Under the pieces are notes generated by a model, which was not told the origin of the DNA, ran no database searches, and saw nothing but the letters and a program-made list of their open reading frames with translations. A DNA stretch of 64,000 nt from Roseovarius mucosus DSM 17069 (GTDB lineage Bacteria > Pseudomonadota > Alphaproteobacteria > Rhodobacterales > Rhodobacteraceae), in assembly GCF_000768555.3 (NCBI RefSeq), contig NZ_KN293977.1, forward strand, positions 55,622-119,621, in the 5' to 3' direction. The translations under genes were made by a program, and so were the position numbers. This document shows positions 26,080-34,972 of the stretch, one piece after another. Positions within the stretch are counted from its first letter, which is position 1; every line of letters begins with the position of its first letter.

Positions 26080-28047
26080 TCAGGCGTCGGCCCGCCGACC
26101 AAAGAAACCCTCGCCATTCTTGACCATCTCGCGCAGCATTGGCGGCACCTCCCAGAGTGGGCTGCACAAGGCGGCGAGCGCCTTGAAATCCTGCAAAACC
26201 GCGAGCATCCCGCGCTGATCGGCGGCGAAAAGAGGCCCGCCGCGCGCGCGGTCGTAGCCGTATCCGCGCACCAACAGCAAATCAAGATCCGACGCGCGCT
26301 GTACGGCACCGCGCGCCAATAGCTGCATTGCGGCACCGAGCAGTGCGGCCTGCAAAGCATGTCTTGGTGCCACCGCGCCCAATACCTCAGCCAGATCACG
26401 CCCTGGCCCTGCCCAGGTCTTGGGGGCGCGCGGTCCGTCGCGTGGGTGGTCATAAAAGCCGCGCCCGACCGCGCGGCCGACCGCCCCTTTGGCCAGACGC
26501 TCGGCCAGCGGATCATCCGCGCCGGGGGCAGGGCAACCCAGCCATTCGGCCACTGTTCGTAGCCGTGCTGCCACCACCGGCAGCCCTTCATAATCCATCA
26601 TCAGGAACGGCCCCGCCCGAAACCCGAGGCGTTGCGCCGCCTGATCCACCCGTTGCGGGGTCATGCCAAGGCGCACCAGTTCCAGCCCAGCCAGACTGAG
26701 CGCCCCCATCAGCACATGACCCAGCCCCGGCCCCGATGCAGGCTGCGCCGCGCGCACCGCCGTCACGCCCAGCCCGGTGCAGAGCCGCGCAAGGCTGGCT
26801 ACCGTCCCGGCATCTGCGGCATGGGACACGGAGAGTTCTGCCAGCCGCACGCTCTGCGCAGGCCGGTAGAGCCGTAGACCCAGAGCCGCACCTGCCAGAC
26901 CGCGCCCATCGTCGAGCGGCAGGCTGAGCGCTACATTCGCGGCCTCTGAGCCGCGCGTGCAGAGCGCCAGATCAACGGGCGCTGTGCCATTCTGCAACCG
27001 CGTCAGATATGCGTCGCGGGTGGCAGCCTCGATCTTGCCTTGTGTGACCAGCCCGTCGAGCGCGCGCGACACGTTGGTGCGCAGGTCTGGCGCATCGCTG
27101 CGCACCTCCTTGCCGCCCTCCAGGAGCAGCAGCGCGACATCCCCCAACCGCGCCCCCGCAAGCGCGATTCGGGTCATGTCATGCGTCGGGGATTGCGCGC
27201 GTTCGGGCATGCCCGAGGCCCGGCGCTCGGCCGCGTAAATGTGCCGCTGCGCGCGCGCTTCGGGGCTGCGCAACCGGTCGTCGAACAGCGTCGCCTCAAA
27301 GGCCAGCCCCTGTGGGAAGGGCAGAAGCTGCGCTGCCTCGACGGCACGCAAGATGTCGGAGGCCGCACCGGTCTGTCCCTTGAGCCGCTCGGCGACGGCG
27401 GAGATGGCGCGCTGATAGCCTGCAGGATCGGACAGGCCGCGCGTGGCGTCTTGGCTGCGGCGCCAATGGCCCTGATCTGCCAACTTGCGGGCCAGATCGA
27501 CCGCCGCAGGCAACGGATCATCTGTGGTGATCTGGGAAAAGAGGTGACGCAGCCGCGGATCGGACGCACGCAGGGTCTGCCCCGTCAACATCACCTCCAG
27601 CGCCACCTGCGCCCCCAGAAGGCGCGGCAATCGCTGCGTTACTCCGCCCCCCGGCACCATCCCAAGCGTGATTTCAGGAGAGGCGAGCCGCGCCTCGGCC
27701 TGCACAACGCGGGCATGCGATGCGAGGGCCAGCGCCAGACCCGCGCCGAAGGTCGCGCCGTGCAATGCGGTGATCACAGGCTTGGGAAACTCCTCGATCC
27801 GCGTGCAGAGCGTGTCAATCCACGGCTCTGCCAGCGGGCCGTCGTATTCCGTGAGATCGACACCAGAGGAAAACCCGGCGCCTGATCCCGCAAGGACCAC
27901 GGCGCGCACCTCGGTTTCGGTGGCCGTGCGATCCAACGCGGCCGCAAGCTCTGCGCGCAAGTCAGGGGACAGCGCATTGGCCACGGGACGATCCAGCAGC
28001 AGCACCGCCACCCCGTCCCGCAATTTCTGGCGTATCTGCCCCGTCAC
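26080..28047 (-). CDS. Degenerate FadB-like enoyl-CoA hydratase/3-hydroxyacyl-CoA dehydrogenase
   Basis: This protein of about 655 residues has the two-part layout of FadB/FadJ-type enzymes. The N-terminal crotonase domain looks competent: KLRDGVAVLLLDRPVANALS, GAGFSSGVDLTEYDG, ALHGATFGAGLALALA and SPEITLGMVPGGGVTQRLPR. The 3-hydroxyacyl-CoA dehydrogenase part has lost the NAD-binding GxGxMG motif and the His-Pro-Glu catalytic region; only the C-terminal helical bundle is recognisable (MTPQRVDQAAQRLGFRAGPF). It probably acts as a hydratase/isomerase or binding protein only. The GTG start fits the crotonase boundary; a TTG 11 codons upstream is the alternative. Confidence 0.8.
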   Translation of the reverse strand: MTGQIRQKLRDGVAVLLLDRPVANALSPDLRAELAAALDRTATETEVRAVVLAGSGAGFSSGVDLTEYDGPLAEPWIDTLCTRIEEFPKPVITALHGATFGAGLALALASHARVVQAEARLASPEITLGMVPGGGVTQRLPRLLGAQVALEVMLTGQTLRASDPRLRHLFSQITTDDPLPAAVDLARKLADQGHWRRSQDATRGLSDPAGYQRAISAVAERLKGQTGAASDILRAVEAAQLLPFPQGLAFEATLFDDRLRSPEARAQRHIYAAERRASGMPERAQSPTHDMTRIALAGARLGDVALLLLEGGKEVRSDAPDLRTNVSRALDGLVTQGKIEAATRDAYLTRLQNGTAPVDLALCTRGSEAANVALSLPLDDGRGLAGAALGLRLYRPAQSVRLAELSVSHAADAGTVASLARLCTGLGVTAVRAAQPASGPGLGHVLMGALSLAGLELVRLGMTPQRVDQAAQRLGFRAGPFLMMDYEGLPVVAARLRTVAEWLGCPAPGADDPLAERLAKGAVGRAVGRGFYDHPRDGPRAPKTWAGPGRDLAEVLGAVAPRHALQAALLGAAMQLLARGAVQRASDLDLLLVRGYGYDRARGGPLFAADQRGMLAVLQDFKALAALCSPLWEVPPMLREMVKNGEGFFGRRADA

Positions 28048-28133
28048 TCCGTCCCACCCGTAAAACGCTTCTACGCACAAGTTCTACGAGGAATTTCCTC
28101 CTGTGCAAGCTTGGGACGGAAAAACTGGTGGTT

Positions 28134-28343
28134 TCAGACGGGCATGTTGTCGAACTGCGCCTCAATAGCCTCGCACAAGAGCAGCTCGTGCAGGCTCTTG
28201 GTTTCGTCCGGAACGGCTATGCCTTCGTCATGCAGACGCGCAATCATCCGGCGCAATTGCGGCTCCAGCTTGTGGCGGGTGTCGGGATTGGCCTGTCCAA
28301 TCTGATGCTCAAGACGGTCAAGCTCGGTGCGCGTATTGATCAT
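28134..28343 (-). CDS. Small helical protein, unknown function
   Basis: This is a 69-residue hydrophilic protein (MINTRTELDRLEHQIGQANP, then LRRMIARLHDEGIAVPDETK) predicted to be all helical, with a heptad-like leucine pattern in the first 20 residues. GGGAGGA lies directly upstream of ATG 28343. I do not recognise the family. It lies between the FadB-like gene and a DksA-like zinc-finger gene, all on the minus strand. Confidence 0.65.
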   Translation of the reverse strand: MINTRTELDRLEHQIGQANPDTRHKLEPQLRRMIARLHDEGIAVPDETKSLHELLLCEAIEAQFDNMPV

Positions 28344-28434
28344 GGTGGTCCTCCCTGGTGGCAATGCAACTCTAGCGTGTTTTGCGCTGCAATTCGAGGC
28401 TTTATCGAGACCCGGTAACAGTTGCGTGACGGGA

Positions 28435-28761
28435 TCAGGAAACCTGTGCGGCACAGGCCCGGCAGAGCGGTGTTTCTGGCAAGACATCCAGACGATCAGC
28501 GGCAATCTGTTCTTCGCAACGGGCGCAGGTTCCAAACGTGCCCTTGCGGATACGGTCAAGTGCTGCGCGGATTCGTGCGACTTCTTCCTGACCGTACTGA
28601 CCCAGATGCTCGAGCACCTCATCGCCTTCGCGCTCGATCGCGGCGTCGTCCCAATCCTTGGATTTGGTCGAATCGAGCTCATCTTCAATGGCATGCAGAC
28701 GTTTGTCCAATTCGCCAAGCCGCGCCATAAGCGCCAACCGGTATCGTTCAGTCTCGAGCAT
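28435..28761 (-). CDS. TraR/DksA-family zinc-finger protein
   Basis: This 108-residue protein has an N-terminal coiled coil (RLALMARLGELDKRLHAIED) and a C-terminal four-cysteine zinc finger (TCARCEEQIAADRLDVLPET with CRAC), as in DksA/TraR proteins that enter the RNA polymerase secondary channel. It lacks the canonical DxxDxA tip of DksA, so its effect on transcription may differ. GGAGG precedes the ATG. Confidence 0.85.
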   Translation of the reverse strand: MLETERYRLALMARLGELDKRLHAIEDELDSTKSKDWDDAAIEREGDEVLEHLGQYGQEEVARIRAALDRIRKGTFGTCARCEEQIAADRLDVLPETPLCRACAAQVS

Positions 28762-28856
28762 CCAAAGCCTCCTTTATTTTAGATATCCTAGCATACGGCG
28801 GTGTTTCGGTCATTGATGCAGGTCAAGAGGGCGCAGATCGGCGTGAAGGTGCCTGA

Positions 28857-29871
28857 TTACATCGGATGATCGGTAAGGTTCTGAGCCTCGATCGGCAAGA
28901 GATCAGAGCTGTTTCGCGGGGCGACAGGGGCGGGGTCCGGGACCGGGTCTGGCGGGTCCGGCGGGTCTGGCAAAGGCGAGGCCGCCCCTGAAATCAGGCG
29001 CAGCGCGCGCACGCCGTTCATTTGCCCAAGCTCTGCCGTGGCCACCAAATGCCCGCGCGTGCCGACAAGCTGGGTTCCGGTCAGCGACTCTCGCGGAAGG
29101 GGAAGCAGATCGCCGGGTTTCAGCGCCAGAATATCACGCAGGGGCAGGCGTAACCGGGCCATGACAGCGTCAAGCACCACTGGGGCCTTGGACACAACCT
29201 GGTCGATATGTGCAGGCGTTTCGATTGCGGCGCTTGCGGTTTTGCCGGGGGTGGCGCGTGCCGGCGGTGCGATCACGGGCAAGAGCAGGTCAAGACGCCC
29301 GGTCTTGGCCCCCGGTCCCAGATCGACCGTGAGGCGCAGCACCTCAAAATCCGGGGCCACCAGCAAGAGCAGCAGACCGCGCAGGTCCTCGACCATATCG
29401 CCAAAGGCAAAGTGGCGGGCCGGTGGCGCGTCAGGCTCTGCCGTCAACTGGCTGTCAAAATCGGCCAGAACCGCGTCGATCAGGGGCGCGACCATCGCCG
29501 CGTCGGTGCGTGTGGCCGCGCGTGATCGTGCCATGCCGGCGCGCACGGCGCCCGTGGTCTGCACCTCGATCAGCCCGGCAAGGAATTGTGAATCAAGACA
29601 GAGCGCGCCGCGTGCGCCCCCCGGCCCCCTCCAACAACACCAAGAGACCTGCATCGCACAAGCTGTGCCCCACGTCGGCAAGCGGCACGCGTATCTGTTC
29701 GACGGTGGCCACCGTCAGGCCAAGGCCCAGAAGGGTATCCGCCGCGCGTGCCACGGCCAGGCGCAGCGCCTTGACCGGAGTCATATGGCGGCTGTCGGAC
29801 CCGTCGCGTGCGGTTTGCGCCATCCGCTGAATGACCGAACTGTGATCCTGCGATCCCATACCCTGCGCCAT
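28857..29871 (-). pseudogene. FliM/FliN-like flagellar motor switch protein, frameshifted
   Basis: Two overlapping frames encode one protein. The 5' frame (from 29871, MAQGMGSQDHSSVIQRMAQ) ends in LLVLLEGAGGRTRRALS. The 3' frame continues with ARGALCLDSQFLAGLIEVQT and ends with a SpoA-type C-terminal domain (LRLPLRDILALKPGDLLPLP, GTRGHLVATAELGQ). Removing one base from a six-C run on the plus strand (29618-29623) fuses them into a 337-residue protein with the FliM middle and C-ring domains. A proline-rich tail follows (PDPPDPPDPVPDPAP). No other flagellar genes are nearby. An overcalled homopolymer base is the simplest explanation; loss of an accessory switch protein is the alternative. Confidence 0.75.
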
Positions 29872-29951
29872 CGCCCCTTTCTGAAGCTGTCGGGGTGACC
29901 CTAGGCAGGCTTGGTTACGATTTTCTTTAGGCTGGCTGGAAAACCTCTGGT

Positions 29952-32636
29952 CTATTGTGCGGCCATGCGCGCGCTCAGCGGTAGGGTCACGCGGAATGCG
30001 GCCCCTTTTTGCCCCGGTAGGTAGCTGACCGCGCCGCCCAAACGCGCCATGATCTCGCGGCAGATGGCTAGGCCAAGACCCGCGCCGCCGGCCTTGTGTT
30101 GGCCTATGCGCGAGAATTTCTCGAATATGACGGCCTGTTGGGCGGGGGCGATGCCCGATCCGTTGTCGGTAAAGTCAATCACCAGTTCCCCATCGATCAC
30201 CGCCGTGCGAATCGTCAAAATCGGCGGCTGCCCGTCGCAGTATTTGCGCGCATTGGCGATGAGGTTGATAAAGACCTGCACCAGCCGGTCCAGATCCGTG
30301 GTGAGCGCCACCGCTTCGGCTGTTCGGTCGCGCATCACCCTGAGTGTGCCACCCTGCACCCCCGCCGCGCGTTCCGCCCGGTCCAAGAGGTCAGCCAGAG
30401 ATCCGGTTTGCACGTGCAAAACGACCTGCCCGTTTTCCAGCACGCTGAGATCCAGCAGATCATCCAAAAGCCGCGTCAGGCGCACCGCCTCGTCATGGAT
30501 CACCGAGGCGTATTTACTCTGTTCTTCCGGGGTCAGATCGCCCGTGTCGCGCAGGATTTCCGAAAAGGCGCGGATCGAGGTCATCGGCGTGCGCAGCTCA
30601 TGGCTGATCTGGCTCAGAAACCCGTCCTTTTGCACCGAGAGCTGTGTCAGTTTCTCATTGGCCTGCCGGAGTTGTCGGGCAGTACGGGCCAGTTCCTGCG
30701 ATTTCGCCTCAAGCTGGCTGGAATATTCCATGATCTGCGCGGTTTCATCCGCCACTGCCATCAGATCCTCGACCGAAACCGCCGCGCCCCCGACGATCTG
30801 GCTGATCATGGCATGCGCCGTCGCGGCCCCGACAGAGCCCGACAACTCGCGCTCCAACTCTTGCAGGAAAGAGGGGCTGGGTTCGGGCAGATAGCCCGCC
30901 AGCCCCTGTCGTCTGGCGGCCTCGGCAAAAAGCGCCTGCGCCTCGGTGGCACCCATGATGCGTTGTGCCATGATCAACAGGTCTTCGCTCTGCGCCATGC
31001 CGCCGGTCCAGCCGCCGGGCGTTCCGGAATGATCGAAGACATTGACGAATTGCGCCCCTTGCAAGCGTTCCACGGGCTGCGGAAAGCTGAGGAGCGAGCC
31101 AAGGACAAAGGCGGAGGTGTTGAGCAACAGCGACCAGAGCACCGCATGTACCACCGGATCCATCCCCTCGGTGCCAAAGAGCGCACGGGGCCGCAACCAG
31201 TGCAGTCCAAAGAGACCTTCGTCAAAGACCACCTGCGGCAGCACCACCGAGGGGCCGAAGCTGGGCAGAAAAAGGCAGTAGATCCACACCACCGCCCCGA
31301 CGATCAGACCCGCCAAGGCCCCGGTGCGTGTGGCCCCGCGCCAGAAAAGGCCGCCCATCAGCGCGGGCATGAATTGCGCCACCCCGGCAAAGGCAATCAG
31401 CCCGATTGCCGCAAGAGCCGTGCCGCCGCCCGACAGGCGGAAATAGACATAACCCAAGAGAACGACACCCGCGATACTCAGCCGCCGCGCCAGCAGGGCC
31501 ACATGCCGCACATCCCCCGAGACCATCGCCGCCCCGCCTGAAAAATGCAGCCAGAGGGGCATCACGACGTGGTTCGACACCATGGTCGAGAGCGCAATCG
31601 CCGCCACGATGACCATCGAGGTGGCGCTGGAAAACCCACCCAGAAAAGACAGGATCGCCAGCCCGTCGCGCCCGTCCATCAAGGGCAGCGTCAGCACGAA
31701 GAGATCGGGATTTGCACCCCCCGGCATCAATTCCAGCCCTACCGCCGCGATCGGCACGACAAAGAGGCTCATCAGCATGAGGTAGGTTGGAAACGCCCAA
31801 GCAGCGGTGCGCAAATGGTCTTCGTCCTCGTTCTCGACCACCATCACCTGAAACATGCGGGGCAAGCACAGAAATGCCGCCGCCGACAGCATCGTGAGAC
31901 CAACCCAGCGACTGCCCGACACCTCGAACCGTGCAATGGCCGAGGCGTCGATCCGGTCGAGCGTTGCCGCCACCCCGCCCGACAGACCCCAGACCACGAA
32001 TATCCCGACGGCCAAAAGGGCAAAGAGCTTGACCACTGCCTCAAGCGCGATGGCCATGACCACACCATGATGGCGCTCGTTCGCATCCAGATTGCGGGTT
32101 CCAAAGAGAATAGTGAAGAGCGCCAGCCCCCCCGCCACCCAGAGGGCGGTGGATTGCATGTCCGGCAATGTCGTGGCTGTGGGGTCCGTTTCTGCAAACG
32201 CAGCAAAAGACAGCGTCACCGATTGCAATTGCAGTGCAATATAGGGTGTCGTGCCAATGACCGCCAAAACGGTCACGATCACCGCGAGCAGGTTGGACTT
32301 GCCATAGCGCGAAGAAATGAGATCGGCGATCGAGGTGATCCGCTGGCTTCGGCCAACCCGCACCATTTTGCGCAGGGTCCACCACCAGCCAATCATGATC
32401 AGCGTCGGACCCAGATAGATGGTGACAAATTCCAGCCCCGAGCGCGCGGCAAAGCCGACCGCGCCATAGAATGTCCAGGCGGTGCAATAGATCGACAGCG
32501 ACAGGGTGTAGATATAGGGCGAGCGTAGCCAGCTGCCGCGTCCGCGCAGCGCGGCGCGGTCGGCGGCGAAGGCCACGGCGAAGAGAAACACCACGTATAG
32601 TATGCAGACAAGGATGAGGACGTTGAGGATCGTCAT
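29952..32636 (-). CDS. Sodium:solute-symporter-type sensor histidine kinase
   Basis: This 894-residue hybrid has an N-terminal SSS transporter domain with about 13 membrane segments (residues 1-500; e.g. GGFSSATSMVIVAAIALSTM). A linker with coiled coil follows (QLEAKSQELARTARQLRQAN). The kinase core has H-box FLSQISHELRTPMTSIRAF, N-box NLIANARKYCDG, DNGSGIAP and GAGLGLAICREIMARLGG. This layout resembles CbrA and related kinases that couple solute transport to signalling. The cognate response regulator is encoded two genes upstream in the same operon. The solute is not known; an acetate or amino acid link is possible given the acyl regulator next door. Confidence 0.93.
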   Translation of the reverse strand: MTILNVLILVCILYVVFLFAVAFAADRAALRGRGSWLRSPYIYTLSLSIYCTAWTFYGAVGFAARSGLEFVTIYLGPTLIMIGWWWTLRKMVRVGRSQRITSIADLISSRYGKSNLLAVIVTVLAVIGTTPYIALQLQSVTLSFAAFAETDPTATTLPDMQSTALWVAGGLALFTILFGTRNLDANERHHGVVMAIALEAVVKLFALLAVGIFVVWGLSGGVAATLDRIDASAIARFEVSGSRWVGLTMLSAAAFLCLPRMFQVMVVENEDEDHLRTAAWAFPTYLMLMSLFVVPIAAVGLELMPGGANPDLFVLTLPLMDGRDGLAILSFLGGFSSATSMVIVAAIALSTMVSNHVVMPLWLHFSGGAAMVSGDVRHVALLARRLSIAGVVLLGYVYFRLSGGGTALAAIGLIAFAGVAQFMPALMGGLFWRGATRTGALAGLIVGAVVWIYCLFLPSFGPSVVLPQVVFDEGLFGLHWLRPRALFGTEGMDPVVHAVLWSLLLNTSAFVLGSLLSFPQPVERLQGAQFVNVFDHSGTPGGWTGGMAQSEDLLIMAQRIMGATEAQALFAEAARRQGLAGYLPEPSPSFLQELERELSGSVGAATAHAMISQIVGGAAVSVEDLMAVADETAQIMEYSSQLEAKSQELARTARQLRQANEKLTQLSVQKDGFLSQISHELRTPMTSIRAFSEILRDTGDLTPEEQSKYASVIHDEAVRLTRLLDDLLDLSVLENGQVVLHVQTGSLADLLDRAERAAGVQGGTLRVMRDRTAEAVALTTDLDRLVQVFINLIANARKYCDGQPPILTIRTAVIDGELVIDFTDNGSGIAPAQQAVIFEKFSRIGQHKAGGAGLGLAICREIMARLGGAVSYLPGQKGAAFRVTLPLSARMAAQ

Positions 32637-32903
32637 CTATCGCTCCTGCGGCCCCTTTGAGTCTTCCTCGCTCTCGGTCGGGCGCAGCCGTGCCGAGATC
32701 ACGCCGGCAATCCCTGCCAGCACGATCCAGAGGCCAAAAATATAGAACATCGCGCGCGTGGTGCGTACGCCGTCTGTCTCCCACAAGAGGGGCACCGCGA
32801 ACAGGACAGCCCCGGCAACCGGCAGCATCCGCGCTGCATCCGAAAGCCGCCGCATCCGATAGGTGCGCCGCGCCAGAAACAGCGGGCCGCGCTCGGCGCT
32901 CAT
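32637..32903 (-). CDS. Small membrane protein between regulator and kinase
   Basis: This is an 88-residue protein with two hydrophobic segments (MLPVAGAVLFAVPLLW and AMFYIFGLWIVLAGIAGVIS), a basic N terminus (RRTYRMRRLSDAAR) and an acidic C terminus (RPTESEEDSKG). It overlaps the response-regulator stop by 4 bases and abuts the kinase start directly, so the three genes are translationally coupled. It may help assemble or tune the kinase; no family is recognised. Confidence 0.75.
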   Translation of the reverse strand: MSAERGPLFLARRTYRMRRLSDAARMLPVAGAVLFAVPLLWETDGVRTTRAMFYIFGLWIVLAGIAGVISARLRPTESEEDSKGPQER

Positions 32904-33268
32904 GGCACGACCAGCGCCCGCACCGCGGCCAAGACATCGGCGTTGGAAAAGGGCTTGGTCATGTATTGGCTGGCCCCGGCGCGTTCTGCCATTTCGCGAT
33001 CCTTGGTCTGGCCACGCGCCGTCAGCATCAGGACTGGCGTGTGGCCATAGACGGCATCGGCGCGGATTTCCTGAAGGATGTCAAAGCCGCTTTTGCCGGG
33101 CAGCATCACGTCGAGAATGATGAGGTCTGGGGCGCGGGCGCGCACCGCCTCCATCGCATCATGGCCATTGGCATGGGTCTTTACCTCCCAGCCATCCCGC
33201 GAGAGGATAAAACTGACAGCTTCGATGATGTTCGGCTCATCCTCGATCACCAGAACCCTCTTACTCAT
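32900..33268 (-). CDS. Single-domain response regulator
   Basis: This 122-residue CheY-like receiver has no output domain. The acidic pocket is VIEDEPN, the phosphoacceptor aspartate is in LIILDVMLPGKSG, and the conserved Thr and Lys are in VLMLTARG and MTKPFSNAD. It is first in the operon with the small membrane protein and the transporter-type kinase. Without an output domain it must act through protein contacts or phosphotransfer. Confidence 0.92.
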   Translation of the reverse strand: MSKRVLVIEDEPNIIEAVSFILSRDGWEVKTHANGHDAMEAVRARAPDLIILDVMLPGKSGFDILQEIRADAVYGHTPVLMLTARGQTKDREMAERAGASQYMTKPFSNADVLAAVRALVVP

Positions 33269-33337
33269 GCAACCGGCCTCCCCTCCGTTGCGCGCGCGGT
33301 CTTTGCCGTGCGTCTGATTCCCTGTTCGCCCATGCGG

Positions 33338-34648
33338 TCACATCCCTTCTGCGACAATCGACGGCTCGCGTCGTGCGGCGCAATCGGCCAGTGGACATAT
33401 CCGGCAACTCACCCCAATGGCACGCACCGCGCCGCCCGCCTCGCCGGGATCGGGCAGCATCAGCATCAGCGCTTGCATCAGCGGCGGGCGGTCAAAGCCT
33501 GCGGGCCCGGTTTGGGCGGCCACCGCAAAGGCCTCGATCACCTCGGCGCCGCGTCCGGCCTGTCGCAGCCGCAACCGCAGGGGCACCTGTGGCTGGCTCA
33601 ACACCTGATAGAGGGGCCAGAGCGCGCAGGCCCCGGCCATGCGCGGTGTGGCGAATCCGGCAATCGGCTTGCGAAACGTCAGCGTGCCGGAGGCATCGCA
33701 GATCACCAAGCCTATCGGCCCCACTTCGGCCTCGGGCAAGCTGGCCAGACGCCGGAACACCCGCGCCATATCCGCGCCCGTCGCCTCGGCCAGCCGGTCG
33801 GGGCGCAGCCCCAATGTCCTGACCCGTGCCAGAAACGCCCGCAGGGGCAGGGCGGCCGCGTCCTCCATATAGCGCAAGAGCGCCTCGCGCGTTAGGTTCT
33901 GGGCCGGGCTTGACATGCCGTCGGTTGCGGCAGTTTCAATCAGGCGAGCCACATCACTTGGCCCCGCCATTTCGCGCTCCAGCTCGGGCAAATGATAGCC
34001 GCGCGCCGCCAGATAGGCATGCATCTCATCTTGGGGCGAGGTCAGCTCTGCCTCGGTATTGGGGGCCGCTTCGAGATAGCGCACGAGGGCTTGCGCGCCT
34101 TCGGTCAGGCGGGCGCTGTCCTCGTTGATATTGCGGTGAAACCGTGCCTGCCATTCGGGTTCGATTGCCTCGGTTTCCACGAGGATCGACGAGGTGGCGC
34201 GAATGGCCGTCACGGCGGAAATCACCTCGTGCAGCGAATCCGCGAGAAAGGGATCATGCGCCAGTCGGTCGGTCAGGGTTTCGATGGTGCGCTCCAGCGC
34301 CTGCGTGCGCCGATGCAACTCGCTCAAAAGGCTGGCCCAGCCGGGATAGCGCCCGGCGAATTCCTCGGTCCGGTCCAGTTCCGGCCCATCTGAACGGGGT
34401 TTGCCCGCCGCCTCGCGCAGGCCTGAAATCAACGTGGCCTCTGCCCCTTGGGTCAGTTGCGATGGCTCGACCTTTAGCGCCTCGGCCAGTTTGAGCAGGG
34501 TCTTACCGCCGATCCGGCGATGGTTGTGCTCTATCAGATTGAGGTAGGACGGTGAAATCCCGGCCCGCTGCGCCAGATCGGATTGCCGCATGCCGTTCAG
34601 AACCCGCCGCTCGCGAATTCTGGTGCCGATCATGAGCCGGTCCGGCAT
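33338..34648 (-). CDS. XRE-family regulator of short-chain acyl metabolism (ScfR/PccR type)
   Basis: This 436-residue regulator has an N-terminal XRE helix-turn-helix (RRVLNGMRQSDLAQRAGISP and SYLNLIEHNHRRIGG). A long middle region follows, then a C-terminal domain of the type found in propionyl/short-chain acyl regulators, ending in VSCRICPLADCAARREPSI. Family members such as PccR and ScfR bind acyl-CoA or related signals and control propionate, acetate or glyoxylate enzymes. It is adjacent to the transporter-type kinase operon in the same orientation. The inverted repeat at 34712-34733 could be its own operator. Confidence 0.88.
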   Translation of the reverse strand: MPDRLMIGTRIRERRVLNGMRQSDLAQRAGISPSYLNLIEHNHRRIGGKTLLKLAEALKVEPSQLTQGAEATLISGLREAAGKPRSDGPELDRTEEFAGRYPGWASLLSELHRRTQALERTIETLTDRLAHDPFLADSLHEVISAVTAIRATSSILVETEAIEPEWQARFHRNINEDSARLTEGAQALVRYLEAAPNTEAELTSPQDEMHAYLAARGYHLPELEREMAGPSDVARLIETAATDGMSSPAQNLTREALLRYMEDAAALPLRAFLARVRTLGLRPDRLAEATGADMARVFRRLASLPEAEVGPIGLVICDASGTLTFRKPIAGFATPRMAGACALWPLYQVLSQPQVPLRLRLRQAGRGAEVIEAFAVAAQTGPAGFDRPPLMQALMLMLPDPGEAGGAVRAIGVSCRICPLADCAARREPSIVAEGM

Positions 34649-34972
34649 CTGGCGTGTCCTTTTCCGGGGGAGGCGAGAGATACGAGAATTTTTTTACAAC
34701 AGGCGCGCAGGGCTTGTCTATAAGTTTACAAGCGATTTGTTCCATATGATATTTGCTTTGCGCAAGATTGTTTCGCGTTTACCTGCGGACGTTCCGTGCT
34801 GCAAGCGATCTTGTCCAAGGCCATATTGTGCCGCGTCTCGCGCGGAGTCTGATCTGGCGAAGGGGTGCTCTGTTTTTGCGCGATCACGTCGCAAAATGGC
34901 GCGACAGTCGGTTTCGATCTGCCCAGCGTGAGAGGCAGTGGCCGCGCGCCAACAGCTCAGAAATGGAACCCC
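34649..34972. other. Intergenic control region between XRE regulator and DMT operon
   Basis: This is a 324-nt stretch without a convincing gene. It is clearly more AT-rich than its surroundings from about 34680 to 34790 and holds the inverted repeat described separately. The downstream part (34800-34970) has open frames only as by-products of high GC. Promoters for both divergent units are expected here, but no strong -35/-10 pair stands out. Confidence 0.5.
34712..34733. promoter_or_regulatory. Inverted repeat in the XRE/DMT divergent region
   Basis: GCTTGT (34712-34717) and ACAAGC (34728-34733) form a perfect 6-bp inverted repeat around a 10-nt AT-rich centre, about 64 nt before the XRE start codon. 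A candidate autoregulatory site, by position only. Confidence 0.4.

Noticed and set aside
28088..28100. GAGGAA-T-TTCCTC inverted repeat before the FadB-like gene
   Set aside because: It is short and includes the AGGAGG ribosome-binding-like stretch; it may be coincidental, and no partner site was seen.
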